A stretch of DNA of 64,000 nucleotides from Pseudodonghicola sp048268305. GTDB taxonomy: Bacteria > Pseudomonadota > Alphaproteobacteria > Rhodobacterales > Rhodobacteraceae. Of this stretch, positions 17,056 through 25,333 are shown piece after piece (the stretch's first letter is position 1; each line of letters begins with the position of its first letter). A program made the translations under genes and the position numbers. The notes under the pieces are model-generated. The model did not search any database. It saw only the letters and a list, made by a program, of their open reading frames with translations, and was not told where the DNA came from. The stretch is from positions 1-64,000 of the forward strand of contig NZ_JBLWVT010000002.1 of NCBI RefSeq assembly GCF_048268305.1, written 5' to 3'.

Positions 17056-17816
17056 TCAAACCGCTTCAGGACCAGACCGTCCTTGTCACCGGCGCCGGCC
17101 GCGGCCTTGGCGCCGCGATCGCCCGTGCCTTTGCGCGCGAAGGCGCCCGGGTCGCCATCAACTATCGCAACAGCGACGCCGCCGCCCGGGCGCTGGCCGA
17201 GGAACTGGGGCCGCGCGCCCAGGCTTTCCGCGCCGATGTCACCCGGCCGGAAGAGGTCGCCGGGATGGTCGCGGCGATCACCGACAGCCTTGGGGCGCCG
17301 GACGTGCTGGTGCATAACGCGCTGGCCGATTTCTCCTTCAACGGCGAGGCGCGCGCGCATCTCGACCAGTTGAGCTGGGCTGAGATCGCGCGGCAGACCG
17401 AAACCGCTGTCGGCGGGGCGCTCAACTGCCTGCAGGCGCTGCGCGGTCACTTCGCGGCGCAGGCCTATGGGCGGGTTGTCACCATCGGCACCAATCTGGT
17501 GCAAAACCCGGTGGTGCCCTATCACGATTACACCACCGCCAAGGCGGCGCTGCTGGGCTTTACCCGCACCGCCGCGAAGGAACTGGGGCCCCTGGGCGTA
17601 ACGGTCAACATGGTGTCGGGCGGGCTGCTGCGCACCACTGACGCCAGCGCCGCCACGCCCGAGGCGGTTTTCGACATCATCGCCAGCCAGACGCCGCTGG
17701 GGCAGGTGACGACGCCGCAGGAATTGGCCGATGCGGTGCTGTTCTTCGCCTCGCCCTGGGCACGGGCGGTCACCGGGCAGAACCTGGTGGTCGATGGTGG
17801 GCTGGTCTTCGACTGA
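17052..17816 (+). CDS. Short-chain dehydrogenase/reductase (FabG-like), last gene of the thi operon
   Basis: 254 aa classical SDR. Cofactor motif TGAGRGLGAAIA (about residues 14-25), with NYRNS after beta-2; the catalytic Tyr and Lys are in YTTAKAALLGF (about 160-170). The C-terminus has the usual VTGQNLVVDGG. Its ATG overlaps the thiD stop, so it is under the TPP riboswitch. No thiamine role is known to me for this family member; it may be carried along or may act on a thiamine-related alcohol or carbonyl. Confidence 0.9.
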   Translation: MIKPLQDQTVLVTGAGRGLGAAIARAFAREGARVAINYRNSDAAARALAEELGPRAQAFRADVTRPEEVAGMVAAITDSLGAPDVLVHNALADFSFNGEARAHLDQLSWAEIARQTETAVGGALNCLQALRGHFAAQAYGRVVTIGTNLVQNPVVPYHDYTTAKAALLGFTRTAAKELGPLGVTVNMVSGGLLRTTDASAATPEAVFDIIASQTPLGQVTTPQELADAVLFFASPWARAVTGQNLVVDGGLVFD

Positions 17817-17828
17817 GGCTTGCCGGAA

Positions 17829-17859
17829 ACGGGCCGGGACCATAGGCGCCCCGGCCCGT
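17829..17859. terminator. Bidirectional terminator hairpin
   Basis: A perfect 10-bp GC-rich stem (ACGGGCCGGG/CCCGGCCCGT) with an 11-base loop lies between the convergent SDR gene (ends 17816) and the Lrp gene (ends 17864). It is symmetric and can serve both strands; T tracts are weak, as usual in high-GC genomes. Confidence 0.65.
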
Positions 17860-17863
17860 CACC

Positions 17864-18376
17864 TTACAGATATTTGGTCGGGATGACGGTGGTGAACTTC
17901 AGTTCCTCCATCGAAATCATCGAATTGACCTGGCTGAAATCCAGTCGCTCGATCATCCGCTTGTAGACCGCGTCATAGGTCGCCATGTCCGGCACCACGA
18001 CCTTGAGGATGTAATCCACCGTCCCGGTCAGCCGATAGGCTTCGAGGATTTCCGGGATCTCGTCGATCAGCGCCCGGAACCGGTTCAGCCAGTCGATTTC
18101 GTGCCGGGGGGTGCTGACGCCGATGAAGACGGTCAGCGGCACATTGGCGCGGTTCTGGTCGACCAGAGCGACACGCCGCTTGATCAGCCCGGCCTCCTCC
18201 ATCCGCTTGATGCGGCGCCAGCACGGGGTGGCCGACAGCCCCACCGCCTCGGAAATCGCCTGGATCGGAGTGTCGCTGTCCTGCTGCAACATCTCCAGGA
18301 TACGCTGGTCGATCTCGTCGAAGGTGATGCTCTCGGCCGGTTTGGTGCCGGTCTTGCGGGGCTTCGGATCTGTCAT
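17864..18376 (-). CDS. Lrp/AsnC-family transcriptional regulator
   Basis: 170 aa. An AsnC-type helix-turn-helix (about residues 20-70: FDEIDQRILEMLQQDSDTPI, AVGLSATPCWRRIKRMEEAG) is followed by the RAM ligand domain with GTVDYILKVVVPDMATYD near residue 120. Family members sense amino acids or related molecules. It is the last gene of a three-gene minus-strand operon (SDR-VOC-Lrp), overlapping the VOC gene by four bases, and is the only regulator in the neighbourhood of the second peptide-type ABC cluster, so it is the probable controller of the divergent promoter at 19969-20160. Confidence 0.92.
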   Translation of the reverse strand: MTDPKPRKTGTKPAESITFDEIDQRILEMLQQDSDTPIQAISEAVGLSATPCWRRIKRMEEAGLIKRRVALVDQNRANVPLTVFIGVSTPRHEIDWLNRFRALIDEIPEILEAYRLTGTVDYILKVVVPDMATYDAVYKRMIERLDFSQVNSMISMEELKFTTVIPTKYL

Positions 18377-19233
18377 GTGGGGACGAATTCCACGATGACG
18401 CCGGCGGCATGTTCCGGTCCGGCGGCGATGCCGGCGGCGGTCTTCAAGGGCGTGATGCCGGCCTTGTCCAGACAGGCCTTGGCCGCCTCGATGTCGGCGA
18501 CCTTGATGCGCAGGGCGGTCAGCGCGCCGCGGGTGGTCGCCGCCAGATCGGCACCCGGATAGGTCTCGGCCATCTTCGCCGGGCTCATCAGCACGAGCGG
18601 CGCCGACTTGTCGCCGGTGGTGACGGTGAAGACCCCGTCAGCCTCGGTGACCGCACCCTTGGCCCAGAGCCGGGCAAAGCCCGCCGCATCCTCGGCCGGG
18701 GTATCGGACATCGCCAGGATGGCGCCCAGGCCGCAGGCGGTGTTGGCATGGGTCAGCAGTTCGGGGATCCAGACGGTGTCGCGGGTCTTGTGCTCGCACA
18801 TGAAGACCATGCCCAGCGGCACCTGGTCGGCGGTGAAGGAGACGGTCGAGAAGGCGGCGACGCCTTCGCTGCCGTCGGGCAGCGGCACCGGACGCGAGAA
18901 GCTGCCAAGCCCTTCGGTGGTGATCCCCAGATCGGCCAGCGCCTTGGCGGCGGCCTCGGCATCGTCGATGCGGCAGGCGATGGCATGCAGCCCCTGGCCG
19001 ACCCGCTCCAGCGTGGCGCGGCGTGCGGCGTTCAGCTCGGTCGGTTTCAGGATGCCCAGCAGTTCGAAATAATCCTGCGGGAACATGATGGTGTAATTCG
19101 CCGTCCCCTTGGATTCCGAATGGGTGCCGCGCGGCGACAGGGTGAAGCCGAGCGCGGCGAATTGTTTGGCGGCATCATCAAGATCGTTAACGAGCGCGAA
19201 GCAGTGATCAATACCTTTGACCGGATGGGTCAT
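18373..19233 (-). CDS. VOC/glyoxalase-like domain protein
   Basis: 286 aa with two vicinal-oxygen-chelate halves. The first begins VKGIDHCFALVNDLDDAAKQ (about residues 4-23) with a candidate metal His, then YFELLGI (about 57) supplying a Glu; the second half starts about residue 140. The family includes lyases, isomerases and dioxygenases, so no reaction can be assigned. It is between an SDR gene (24-base gap) and lrp (4-base overlap) and divergent from a peptide-type importer. Confidence 0.8.
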   Translation of the reverse strand: MTHPVKGIDHCFALVNDLDDAAKQFAALGFTLSPRGTHSESKGTANYTIMFPQDYFELLGILKPTELNAARRATLERVGQGLHAIACRIDDAEAAAKALADLGITTEGLGSFSRPVPLPDGSEGVAAFSTVSFTADQVPLGMVFMCEHKTRDTVWIPELLTHANTACGLGAILAMSDTPAEDAAGFARLWAKGAVTEADGVFTVTTGDKSAPLVLMSPAKMAETYPGADLAATTRGALTALRIKVADIEAAKACLDKAGITPLKTAAGIAAGPEHAAGVIVEFVPT

Positions 19234-19257
19234 GTGATGTCTCCTGTTGGGGCAGGC

Positions 19258-19968
19258 TCAGCGGCGGACCGGAGCCAGGACGATTTCGTGGACGGCGACA
19301 TTGGGATTCATCCGCGCCACGTAGAGCGCGGTTTCGGCCATGTCCTCGGGCTGGATCATCGCGGGCAGGCGGGCGGAATCGAAGCCCGGACGTCGGGTCA
19401 GCAGCGGCGTCGCCACCTCGGCCGGGCAAAGCGCGGTCGATCGGATGCCGTTCACCCCCTCCTGATCGTTCAGGCTGGCCGACAGATCGCTCAGCGCGTG
19501 TTTCGAGGCGCCATAGGCCACGCCCCCCACGGCGGAATGGAACCGGCCGGCCCAGCTCGAGGTATGGATCATGATGCCGTCCTGCTGGGCGCGCATCGCC
19601 GGCAGGCAGGCGGCGATCACGTTCAGCGCGCCGGTGACGTTGATCTCAAAGACCTTGTCCCAGCTTTCCCAGTCCAAATCTTCCCAGCGGCGCTTGGGAA
19701 TGTTGAGCCCGGCGTTGTTGCATAGCACATGCAGGCCGCCGCCCCAGGCGACGATTTCCTGCGCCGCCGCGGCCATGCCGGTCCGGTCGGTCACATCGCC
19801 CGGCACGATCAGCGATTGCGCCGCCTCGGGCAGCGAGGCTGCGACCTCTTCCAGATTGTCACGAGTGCGGCCGGTCAAGGCCACGCCATAGCCCGCACTG
19901 GCGAAGGTCCGCGCCATCGCGGCCCCGATTCCAGAGCCCGCGCCGGTGATCCAAACAATCTTTTTCAA
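19258..19968 (-). CDS. Short-chain dehydrogenase/reductase
   Basis: 236 aa classical SDR. TGAGSGIGAAMA (about residues 8-19) binds the cofactor, with TGRTRD after beta-2 suggesting NADP(H). CNNAGLN (about 88), a Ser in IHTSSWAG (about 137) and YGASKHAL (Tyr/Lys, about 150) complete the catalytic set. It leads the SDR-VOC-Lrp operon; the promoter is in the AT-rich gap facing the ABC operon. Substrate unknown. Confidence 0.9.
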   Translation of the reverse strand: MKKIVWITGAGSGIGAAMARTFASAGYGVALTGRTRDNLEEVAASLPEAAQSLIVPGDVTDRTGMAAAAQEIVAWGGGLHVLCNNAGLNIPKRRWEDLDWESWDKVFEINVTGALNVIAACLPAMRAQQDGIMIHTSSWAGRFHSAVGGVAYGASKHALSDLSASLNDQEGVNGIRSTALCPAEVATPLLTRRPGFDSARLPAMIQPEDMAETALYVARMNPNVAVHEIVLAPVRR

Positions 19969-20160
19969 GTGAAAACTCCCTTGATCCCCCTGATGTTTTG
20001 AATTTGTATCCCAATTAATGATCTCTTCCTAGTTGAATTTTCTAATTAGGAACAGAATTTTGGTATTCCGTGTTGACATCACTTGTTCGTGCGTCGCACT
20101 TTACCTACGCACCAAGGGACAAGGCCCTGCGGGGTGTGAACCGACCGGGAGAAACCAGAC
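19969..20160. promoter_or_regulatory. AT-rich divergent promoter region
   Basis: This 192-bp gap between the SDR operon and the ABC operon is far richer in A+T than its surroundings. It holds an interrupted inverted repeat TTCCTA (20026-20031) / TAGGAA (20047-20052), within which the sequence is nearly all A/T, and a TTGACA hexamer at 20073-20078 pointing toward the binding-protein gene. I see no clear -10 at the ideal distance. The inverted repeat is a candidate Lrp-type site. Confidence 0.45.
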
Positions 20161-21753
20161 ATGAAGCAAAATCTCAGAGCACTGGGCCTCGCCCTGGCGA
20201 CGGCGGGGGTAGTTGGCTCCGCTGCGACCATGGCACAGGCCGAGGATGTGCAAAAGGGTGGCACCGCAGTCATCCACATGATTTCCGAACAGCGCATCCT
20301 GAACCCCGCGCTGCGGGCCTCGACCGGGGTCTACAATATCACCGGCAAGATCATGGAGCCGCTGATCGACAAGTCCTATGAGGGCTATGTGCCGGTGCTG
20401 GCGACCGAGTGGTCTTCCACCGACGACGGTCTGCACATCACCCTCAAGCTGCGCGAAGGCGTGAACTGGCATGATGGCAAGCCCTTCACCTGCGACGACG
20501 TGGCCTTCAGCGCCATCGAGCTGTGGAAGAAGCTGCTGAACTATTCCTCGGCGCTGCAGGCCAATCTGGAGACGGTCGACTGCCCCGATCCGCATACCGC
20601 CGTCTTCAACTATTCCAAGCCGATGCCGATGGAGCTGTTCCTGGCGGCGATGCCCGATCTCGGCCATCCGGTGCCCAAGCATCTCTATGAGGGCACCGAC
20701 ATCCTGAAGAACAAGTACAACACCGCTCCCGTTGGCACCGGCCCCTTCAAGTTCGTCGAATACGAACGCGGCCAATATGTCATGGCGGTGAAGAACGAGG
20801 ATTACTGGCGCAAGGGCTATCCCTATCTGGACCGGATCGTCTGGCGCTTCATCAAGGACAAATCCGCCGCCGCTGCGGCTCTGGAAGCGGGCGAGGTGCA
20901 GGAGTCGGGCTTTATCGGCGTGTCGATGGCCGATGTCGAACGGCTGTCCAAGGACGACCGCTTTGACGTGGGCACCCAGGGTTATGAGAACAACGTCGCC
21001 CATTCGACCGTCGAGTTCAACCACCGCAACCCGATCCTGGCCGACCTGAAGGTGCGTCAGGCGATGTATCACGGTCTCGACATCGACTATGCGATCAAGA
21101 CCATCATGCGCGGCTATGCCAAGCCGGGCCGGGGTCCGATCCCCAGCGCGGATACCGCCAATTACACCGATGACGTGCCGACCTATGCCTATGATCCGGA
21201 ACTGGCCAAGAAGATGCTCGACGAGGCCGGCTATCCGGTGAAGGAGGACGGCTATCGCTTCCACCTGCGCCACCGTCCGGCGCCCTGGGGCGAATACACC
21301 CAGCTCTGGGCCGAATATTACGCCCAGGCGATGAAGGAGATCGGCATCGACGTCGAGATCCTGACCAACGACGCTCCGGGCTTTCTGAACGGCGTCTATC
21401 GCGACCATGATTTCGACACCGCCAACGGCTGGCACCAGTTCCGCTCCGACCCGGCCGTGTCGACCATGGTCTGGCTGCGCTCGGGTCAGCCGGAAGGCAC
21501 CCCCTGGACCAACCAGTTCGGCTGGAAGGATGAGGTGATGGACCAGATGATCGACGACGCCGCCTCTGAGCTTGATCCCGCGAAGCGCGCCGAGATGTAT
21601 CACGCCATCCAGCGCCGCGAGATGGAAGAGCTGCCGGTGATCTTCGCCATCGAGCATCCCTTCATCTCGGTCACCTCGAAGAAGCTGCACAACCACCACA
21701 ACACCCCGCGGTGGAACTCCTCGAGCTGGTACGACCTCTGGATCGAACAGTAA
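20161..21753 (+). CDS. ABC transporter substrate-binding protein, family 5
   Basis: 530 aa periplasmic receptor with a signal peptide (about residues 1-27, ending TMAQA-ED). Family features: TLKLREGVNWHDGKPFTCDD (about residues 97-116), APVGTGPFKF (about 190) and YNPLA-like C-lobe segments. The start ATG follows GGGAGAAACC. First gene of an operon running to 29948. The ligand is unknown; the downstream enzymes point to a sulfur- or nitrogen-containing heterocycle or modified amino acid. Confidence 0.92.
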   Translation: MKQNLRALGLALATAGVVGSAATMAQAEDVQKGGTAVIHMISEQRILNPALRASTGVYNITGKIMEPLIDKSYEGYVPVLATEWSSTDDGLHITLKLREGVNWHDGKPFTCDDVAFSAIELWKKLLNYSSALQANLETVDCPDPHTAVFNYSKPMPMELFLAAMPDLGHPVPKHLYEGTDILKNKYNTAPVGTGPFKFVEYERGQYVMAVKNEDYWRKGYPYLDRIVWRFIKDKSAAAAALEAGEVQESGFIGVSMADVERLSKDDRFDVGTQGYENNVAHSTVEFNHRNPILADLKVRQAMYHGLDIDYAIKTIMRGYAKPGRGPIPSADTANYTDDVPTYAYDPELAKKMLDEAGYPVKEDGYRFHLRHRPAPWGEYTQLWAEYYAQAMKEIGIDVEILTNDAPGFLNGVYRDHDFDTANGWHQFRSDPAVSTMVWLRSGQPEGTPWTNQFGWKDEVMDQMIDDAASELDPAKRAEMYHAIQRREMEELPVIFAIEHPFISVTSKKLHNHHNTPRWNSSSWYDLWIEQ

Positions 21754-21764
21754 CCTGACCCTGC

Positions 21765-21791
21765 GGACGGGCACCCCGGTGGTGCCCGTCC
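21765..21791 (+). terminator. Intercistronic hairpin after the second binding-protein gene
   Basis: A perfect 11-bp stem (GGACGGGCACC/GGTGCCCGTCC) with a 5-base loop, followed by TTTCT, lies between the binding protein (stop 21753) and the first permease (21820). It can act as a partial terminator or 3' stabiliser, giving more binding protein than membrane components. Confidence 0.65.
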
Positions 21792-21819
21792 TTTCTGTCC
21801 CGCGAAGGACCGCCCTCCC

Positions 21820-22809
21820 ATGAAAATCCCCCTCCCTCCGATCCTGATCTATGCGCTGCGCCGCCTGCTGCAGGCCGTGCCCGTGATCATCCTGATCATG
21901 ATCGGCACCTTCCTGCTGTTGAAACTCGCCCCCGGCGACACCGTCGATGCGCTGGTCGGCGACATGGGTGGCGCCGATGCCGCCTTCATCGCGCGGCTGC
22001 GCGCCGAATACGGGCTCGATCAACCGATCTGGGTGCAGCTCTGGCGGTATATGGCCAAGCTCGCGACCTTCGATTTCGGCTGGTCCTTCGTCTATGAACA
22101 ACCGGTCTCGACCGTCCTGCTGGACCGGCTCGGCACCACGCTGATGCTGATGGCGACCTCGCTCAGCATCGCCTTCACCGCCGGCGTCGTGCTGGGCGCC
22201 ATCGCCGCCCGCCGGGTCTATTCGGCGACCGACAATATCATCTCGATCCTCGGGCTGGTGTTCTATGCCACCCCGTCGTTCTTCCTGTCGCTGATGATGA
22301 TGCTGCTGTTCTCGGTCAAACTGGGCTGGCTGCCGGTCGGCGGCATCAAGACCGTCGCCGGTTTCTATACCGGCTGGGACCATGTGGTCGATGTCGCCAG
22401 GCATCTGGTCATGCCCACCGCCGCGCTGTCGCTGATCTATCTCTCCTTCTACCTGCGGCTGATGCGCGCCTCGGTGCTCGAGGTGGCGGATCTGGATTAC
22501 GTCCGCACCGCCCGCGCCAAGGGGGCAGGGGAGGTGCGGCTGATGATCCATCACATCATGCGCAACGCGCTCTTGCCGGTGGTGACGCTGCTGGGCCTGC
22601 AATTCTCCACCGTTCTCGGCGGCTCCGTCGTGGTCGAGACCATCTTCACCCTGCCGGGGCTGGGGCAGCTTGCCTATCAGTCTGTGGTGCAACGCGACAT
22701 GAACACGCTGATGGGGATCATCTTCCTCTGCGCCCTGATCGTCGTCGTCGTGAATTTCCTCACCGACCTGCTCTATGCACGTCTCGACAGCCGGATCGAA
22801 CTCGCATGA
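21820..22809 (+). CDS. ABC transporter permease, DppB type
   Basis: 329 aa with an N-terminal membrane helix (about residues 16-36), LAPGDTVDALVGD, and about six membrane segments. The EAA loop is TARAKGAGEVRLMIHHIMRN near residue 228, followed by the GGSVVVETIFTLPGLG segment typical of the family. It overlaps the next permease by four bases. Confidence 0.93.
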   Translation: MKIPLPPILIYALRRLLQAVPVIILIMIGTFLLLKLAPGDTVDALVGDMGGADAAFIARLRAEYGLDQPIWVQLWRYMAKLATFDFGWSFVYEQPVSTVLLDRLGTTLMLMATSLSIAFTAGVVLGAIAARRVYSATDNIISILGLVFYATPSFFLSLMMMLLFSVKLGWLPVGGIKTVAGFYTGWDHVVDVARHLVMPTAALSLIYLSFYLRLMRASVLEVADLDYVRTARAKGAGEVRLMIHHIMRNALLPVVTLLGLQFSTVLGGSVVVETIFTLPGLGQLAYQSVVQRDMNTLMGIIFLCALIVVVVNFLTDLLYARLDSRIELA

Positions 22810-23684
22810 CCTCGCTCGACACCGATCTCTCCCCCGCCGAGCCGCCCCGGCTGGTGGTATTCTGGCGCCGCTACCGGCGCAACCGTGCGGCCCTGCTGGG
22901 GCTCGTCATCTTCGCCGTCGTCGTGCTGATGGCGCTGACCGCAGGTCTTGTCGATCCCGGCGACCCGCTGCGCCGCGCCGGCGCGCCGCTGACGCCGCCC
23001 TTCGTCGACTGGGCGACGCCGCTGGGCACCGACCAGCTTGGCCGTGACGTGCTGTCCGGCGTGTTCTATGGCGCCCGCATCTCGCTTCTGATCGGGGTGG
23101 TCGCCACCCTGGTCGCGATCGCCATCGGTGTCGTCATCGGCGCGCTTGCCGGCTATTTCGGCGGCTGGGTCGATGACCTGCTGATGCGGGTGACCGAGGC
23201 GTTCCAGACCATCCCGAACTTCGTGCTGCTGTTGACGCTGGTGGCGATCATGGGGTCGAAGATCGAATGGATCACCCTGGCCATCGGCATCGTCAGCTGG
23301 ACCGCACCCGCCCGCATGGTCCGGGCCGAGTTCATGTCGCTCAGGGGCCGCGAATTCGTCGATGCGGCGCGCAACCTCGGGGTGTCGAACACCGCCATCA
23401 TCTTCAAGGAAATCCTGCCCAACGCGCTGCCGCCCATCGTGGTCTATGCCTCGGTGATCATGGCGCTGTCGATCCTGCTGGAAAGCGCGCTGGCCTTCCT
23501 GGCGCTGGGCGATCCCAACTATGCCAGCTGGGGCAACATGATCGGCCAGGGTCGCGCTGTGCTGCGCTCCGCCCCTTACTGCGCCGTCATCCCCGGCATC
23601 GCCATCGTCCTGACCGTGCTCTCCTTCTCGCTGCTGGGCGAGGGGCTGAATGACGCGCTGAACCCGAGGCAGAAGAAACAATGA
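22806..23684 (+). CDS. ABC transporter permease, DppC type
   Basis: 292 aa. Hydrophobic helix at about residues 22-43, then PLGTDQLGRDVLSGVFYGAR (about 73-92) and the EAA loop AARNLGVSNTAIIFKEILPN (about 190). The C-terminus GEGLNDALNPRQKK matches the family end. ATGA overlaps join it to the upstream permease and downstream ATPase. Confidence 0.93.
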   Translation: MTSLDTDLSPAEPPRLVVFWRRYRRNRAALLGLVIFAVVVLMALTAGLVDPGDPLRRAGAPLTPPFVDWATPLGTDQLGRDVLSGVFYGARISLLIGVVATLVAIAIGVVIGALAGYFGGWVDDLLMRVTEAFQTIPNFVLLLTLVAIMGSKIEWITLAIGIVSWTAPARMVRAEFMSLRGREFVDAARNLGVSNTAIIFKEILPNALPPIVVYASVIMALSILLESALAFLALGDPNYASWGNMIGQGRAVLRSAPYCAVIPGIAIVLTVLSFSLLGEGLNDALNPRQKKQ

Positions 23685-25324
23685 CCGACACGCCTCCCAT
23701 CCTGCAAATCCGCGACCTCAAGATCGCCCTGCCCAAGGGGGCCGACCGCCCCTTTGCGCTGGAAGGGCTCGACCTGACCATCGAACCGGGCGAGATCGTC
23801 TGCCTCGTCGGTGAATCCGGCTCCGGCAAGTCGCTTTGTGCCGGTGCCATCATGCGGCTCTTGCCGGAACCCCATGTCCATGTCGCCGGCGGCGCCATCC
23901 GCTTCATGGGCCAGGAGCTTCTGGGCAAGACCGAAACCGAGATGCGGGCGATCCGCGGCGAGGATATCGCCATGATTTTCCAGGAGCCGATGACCGCGCT
24001 CAACCCGCAGAAAACCGTGGGTTGGCAGCTCGACGAGGTGCTGCGGCTGCACACCAGGATGAACCGCGCCGAACGCAGGGCCCGCGCCATCGAGATGCTG
24101 GAACGCGTGCATATCCCCGATCCGGCCTCGGCCTATAACGCCTATCCGCACCAGGTGTCTGGCGGGCAGCGGCAGCGGGTGGTGATCGCCATGGCGCTGA
24201 TGCTGTCGCCGAAGCTGATCATCGCCGACGAGCCGACCACCGCGCTCGACGTGACCACCCAGTTGCAGATCCTCAAGCTGATCCGCGAGCTGCAGGAGCA
24301 GGAGGGCGCGGGCGTTCTCTTCATCACCCACGACTTCGGTGTGGTGGCCGAGATCGCCGACAAGGTCGCGGTCCTGTGCAAGGGCGAGATGGTCGAACAG
24401 GGCCCGGCGTCAGAGGTGCTGAACAACCCGCAGCACGCCTATACCCGCGCCCTGATCGGGGCGGTGCCGGCGCTGACGCCGCCACCGGTGAAACCCGTCA
24501 CCCAGGCGCCGGTGGTGCTGAAGGGCACCGGGCTGAAAAAGACCTTCGCCGCGCGCGGCGGTCTGCTGTCGGGCAAGCGCAAGGCGGTTGTCGCGGTCAA
24601 GGATCTGACCTTTCAGTTGCACCGGGGCGAAACGCTCGGCGTGGTGGGGGAATCCGGGTCGGGCAAGACCACGGTGTCGCGCATCGTTACCCGCCTGCTG
24701 GAATGCGATGCCGGCAAGGTGGAACTGGACGGCAAGGATCTGCTGGCCTGTTCGCCGCGGGAGCTGCGCGCGATGCGCAAGCATATCCAGATGGTGTTCC
24801 AGGATCCGATGGCCTCGCTCAACCCGCGCAAGCGGGTGGTCGATCTGATCGCCCAGGGGCCGATCGTCCATGGCACCGATCCCGACAAGGCGCGCGCCGA
24901 TGCCCGCCGCCTGCTGGAACTGGTCGAACTGTCGCCCGCCGCCGCCACCCGTTTCCCGCATGAATTCTCGGGCGGGCAGCGGCAGCGGATCGGCATCGCC
25001 CGGGCGCTCGCGCTTGAACCGAAGGTGATCGTGGCGGATGAACCCGTCTCGGCGCTCGACGTTTCGGTGCAGGCGCAGGTGCTGAAATTGCTGGCCGATC
25101 TGCGCGACCGGCTGAACCTGTCGCTGTTGTTCGTCACCCACGATCTGCGGGTCGCGGCGCAGCTTTGCGACCGGATCATCGTCATGCAGAAGGGCGAGAT
25201 CGTCGAAAGCGGGCTGACGGCCGAGGTCTTCGCCAATCCGCAGCACCCCTATACGCAGAATTTGCTGTCTTCCATCCCCGGACGCGACTGGACTCCTCCA
25301 TCGTTCCGCACGGATGCCGCCTGA
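23681..25324 (+). CDS. Fused dual ABC ATPase (DppD-DppF type)
   Basis: 547 aa carrying two full nucleotide-binding domains in one chain. The N-terminal half has Walker A GESGSGKSL (about residue 46), SGGQRQRVVIAMAL and LIIADEPTTALD; the C-terminal half has GESGSGKTT (about 323), SGGQRQRIGIARAL and VIVADEPVSALDVS. Such fusions (GsiA-like) are known; in contrast, the first importer in this window uses two separate ATPases. Ten bases separate it from the aminotransferase V gene. Confidence 0.94.
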   Translation: MTDTPPILQIRDLKIALPKGADRPFALEGLDLTIEPGEIVCLVGESGSGKSLCAGAIMRLLPEPHVHVAGGAIRFMGQELLGKTETEMRAIRGEDIAMIFQEPMTALNPQKTVGWQLDEVLRLHTRMNRAERRARAIEMLERVHIPDPASAYNAYPHQVSGGQRQRVVIAMALMLSPKLIIADEPTTALDVTTQLQILKLIRELQEQEGAGVLFITHDFGVVAEIADKVAVLCKGEMVEQGPASEVLNNPQHAYTRALIGAVPALTPPPVKPVTQAPVVLKGTGLKKTFAARGGLLSGKRKAVVAVKDLTFQLHRGETLGVVGESGSGKTTVSRIVTRLLECDAGKVELDGKDLLACSPRELRAMRKHIQMVFQDPMASLNPRKRVVDLIAQGPIVHGTDPDKARADARRLLELVELSPAAATRFPHEFSGGQRQRIGIARALALEPKVIVADEPVSALDVSVQAQVLKLLADLRDRLNLSLLFVTHDLRVAAQLCDRIIVMQKGEIVESGLTAEVFANPQHPYTQNLLSSIPGRDWTPPSFRTDAA

Positions 25325-25333
25325 GGTTTGTAC

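Noticed and set aside
20101..22692. 863-residue open frame on the minus strand
   Set aside because: Antisense to the binding protein and permease genes, low-complexity His/Arg composition, no motif.
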